NCBI GenBank assembly: GCA_028694915.1
Contig: JAQVJY010000008.1
Location: 1-64,000 of the forward strand
Direction: 5' to 3'
Source: Paludibacteraceae bacterium
GTDB lineage: Bacteria; Bacteroidota; Bacteroidia; Bacteroidales; Paludibacteraceae
DNA: 64,000 nucleotides
In this document: positions 63,541-64,000 of the stretch, one piece after another
How the letters are laid out: each line of letters starts with the position of its first letter
Numbering within the stretch: the first letter of the stretch is position 1
The notes under the pieces: model-generated
What the model was told of the DNA's origin: nothing
Databases searched by the model: none
Seen by the model: the letters and a program-made list of their open reading frames with translations, nothing else
Made by a program: the position numbers and the translations under genes

Positions 63541-63570
63541 TAATATGAACCTAAATAGGGCCATATTAAG
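63539..63570. repeat. 9-bp inverted repeat beside the tandem repeats
   Basis: CTTAATATG (63539-63547) and CATATTAAG (63562-63570) are perfect inverted arms around 14 bases. It abuts the second 22-bp repeat and could be part of an origin or operator. Confidence 0.55.
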
Positions 63571-63748
63571 TAACACTAAACGCCACGTAAGCCAAATCCC
63601 CAACACTTTCCGTTTCAATCATTACATACCATGCTGCCGTATCGTTTGTATGGTGGTTGCTGTATAGAAACTTAAAATAATGCTCCGCAAACATTTTAAG
63701 ATTCCAATCTGGTAAATTTCTGAACCACCCAAACCATACGATCATCAC
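63566..63748 (-). CDS. Possible 60-residue hypothetical protein
   Basis: An ORF on the minus strand reads MMIVWFGWFRNLPDWNLKM at its start and ends GDLAYVAFSVT. The composition (Trp/Phe-rich start, mixed later) looks protein-like. It has no recognised family and no clear ribosome-binding site. It overlaps one arm of the 63539-63570 inverted repeat at its end. It may be a small element protein or chance. Confidence 0.3.
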   Translation of the reverse strand: MMIVWFGWFRNLPDWNLKMFAEHYFKFLYSNHHTNDTAAWYVMIETESVGDLAYVAFSVT

Positions 63749-63866
63749 TATATTCCATTCATTACACGTCGTGTTGTGGATATAGCTTACCTATGTGGCA
63801 GTAAGGTATGGAAACTTACTAAACCCACTCCGTTAGGGTTCGTAAGATTCCATGACATCAATTATT

Positions 63867-63880
63867 ACAACTATAGTTGT
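63867..63880. promoter_or_regulatory. 14-bp palindrome, possible operator
   Basis: ACAACTATAGTTGT is a perfect 14-bp palindrome. It is preceded by ATTATT, so ATTATTACAAC (63861-63871) exactly matches 57098-57108 in the divergent control region. Confidence 0.5.
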
Positions 63881-63924
63881 AAAACTACTACAAACAACCC
63901 TAATCGGGGCTTTGTAGTAGTTTT
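63881..63924. terminator. Bidirectional terminator near the right edge
   Basis: A 14-bp perfect stem (63881-63894 with 63911-63924) with a 16-base loop is A-rich on the left and T-rich on the right. It lies just beyond the end of the leftward partial gene at 63946. Confidence 0.82.
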
Positions 63925-63945
63925 TTTTATGCCTATATGATTGTT

Positions 63946-64000
63946 TTACAATACTTTTGTTACATATCCATAAGCAATTACTTTATCCTTGAATTGAATG
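63946..64000 (-). CDS. 3' end of a leftward gene (partial)
   Basis: A frame on the minus strand enters from the right edge and ends in TAA at 63946-63948, giving IQFKDKVIAYGYVTKVL as its last residues. It is followed on the minus strand by the terminator at 63881-63924, which supports a real gene end. The product cannot be identified from 17 residues. Confidence 0.5.
   Translation of the reverse strand, partial: IQFKDKVIAYGYVTKVL

Larger units (their letters stand above)
55424..64000. mobile_element. Left part of an integrated satellite/plasmid-like element
   Basis: The region starts at a tRNA 3' fragment and carries a phage-style divergent regulatory switch. Its rightward unit encodes small proteins, a TOPRIM-primase/helicase, a radical-SAM protein, a MazG-like protein and a Fic protein. 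Several genes use AAAGGAG ribosome-binding sites or tight overlaps, and base composition varies from gene to gene. The right end and any integrase lie outside the window. Capsid, relaxase and conjugation genes are not seen, so a P4/PICI-like satellite or replicating integrated plasmid is more likely than a complete phage. Confidence 0.7.

Noticed and set aside
63481-63570. CRISPR array
   Set aside because: There are only two 22-bp copies with no spacer between them and no cas genes in the window.

Overview
The window looks like a chromosomal piece of a Bacteroidota (Bacteroidales-like) genome. The evidence is the gene content: a 286-residue primary sigma factor, a putative porin of the Bacteroidetes type, a PorE-like OmpA/TPR/propeller protein, DUF3109 and a KdsC phosphatase. 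It is also the promoter grammar: copies of the Bacteroidetes -7 box TAnnTTTG sit upstream of many genes, while Shine-Dalgarno sequences are nearly absent from the core genes. A Paludibacter/Dysgonomonas-like relative is my guess, not something the sequence proves.

Positions 1 to about 51,700 are ordinary core genome. In order they hold: an FAD-dependent dehydrogenase; DUF3109-mntP; an acyltransferase-like gene with two glycosyltransferases; pyk, prmA, an MsbA-like exporter and an SDR; a porin/solute-binding protein/metA operon; nth-MATE; rpoD, an HtrA protease and an ABC-F protein; gltX-aspS; ruvX, a four-helix-bundle gene, def and trmN6; a uridine phosphorylase, mnmE and a YidE-like transporter followed by a 37-residue acidic ORF; a long-chain acyl-CoA ligase/YjbQ/M23 peptidase operon; DUF4268, a PorE-like protein and plsC; thrS; two secreted proteins sharing C-terminal modules, one an endonuclease I; recQ; a DbpA-like helicase; and a compact minus-strand operon from nitroreductase to an NlpC/P60 endopeptidase.

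From about 51,900 the character changes. A two-gene McrBC type IV restriction system (51,941-55,298), visibly AT-rich, lies next to a tRNA 3' fragment (55,424-55,448, minus strand) that still carries a terminator hairpin. The fragment has a T-arm and the 3' acceptor strand but no 5' half, as expected at one end of an element integrated in a tRNA gene, possibly tRNA-Gln. The element runs to the right beyond the window.

Inside the element, a leftward block of small genes with a helix-turn-helix regulator faces a rightward transcription unit across an operator-like dyad, like a phage or satellite switch. The rightward unit encodes a cysteine/histidine-rich protein, a 52-residue membrane peptide, two small proteins, a 919-residue TOPRIM-primase/helicase, a radical-SAM protein of unknown function, a small basic protein, a MazG-like pyrophosphohydrolase and a Fic AMP-transferase with its own putative promoter. 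The unit is followed by a repeat-rich non-coding region with two 22-bp direct repeats and several hairpins. No integrase, capsid, conjugation or relaxase gene is visible here. A P4/PICI-like satellite or an integrated plasmid is the best reading of what can be seen.
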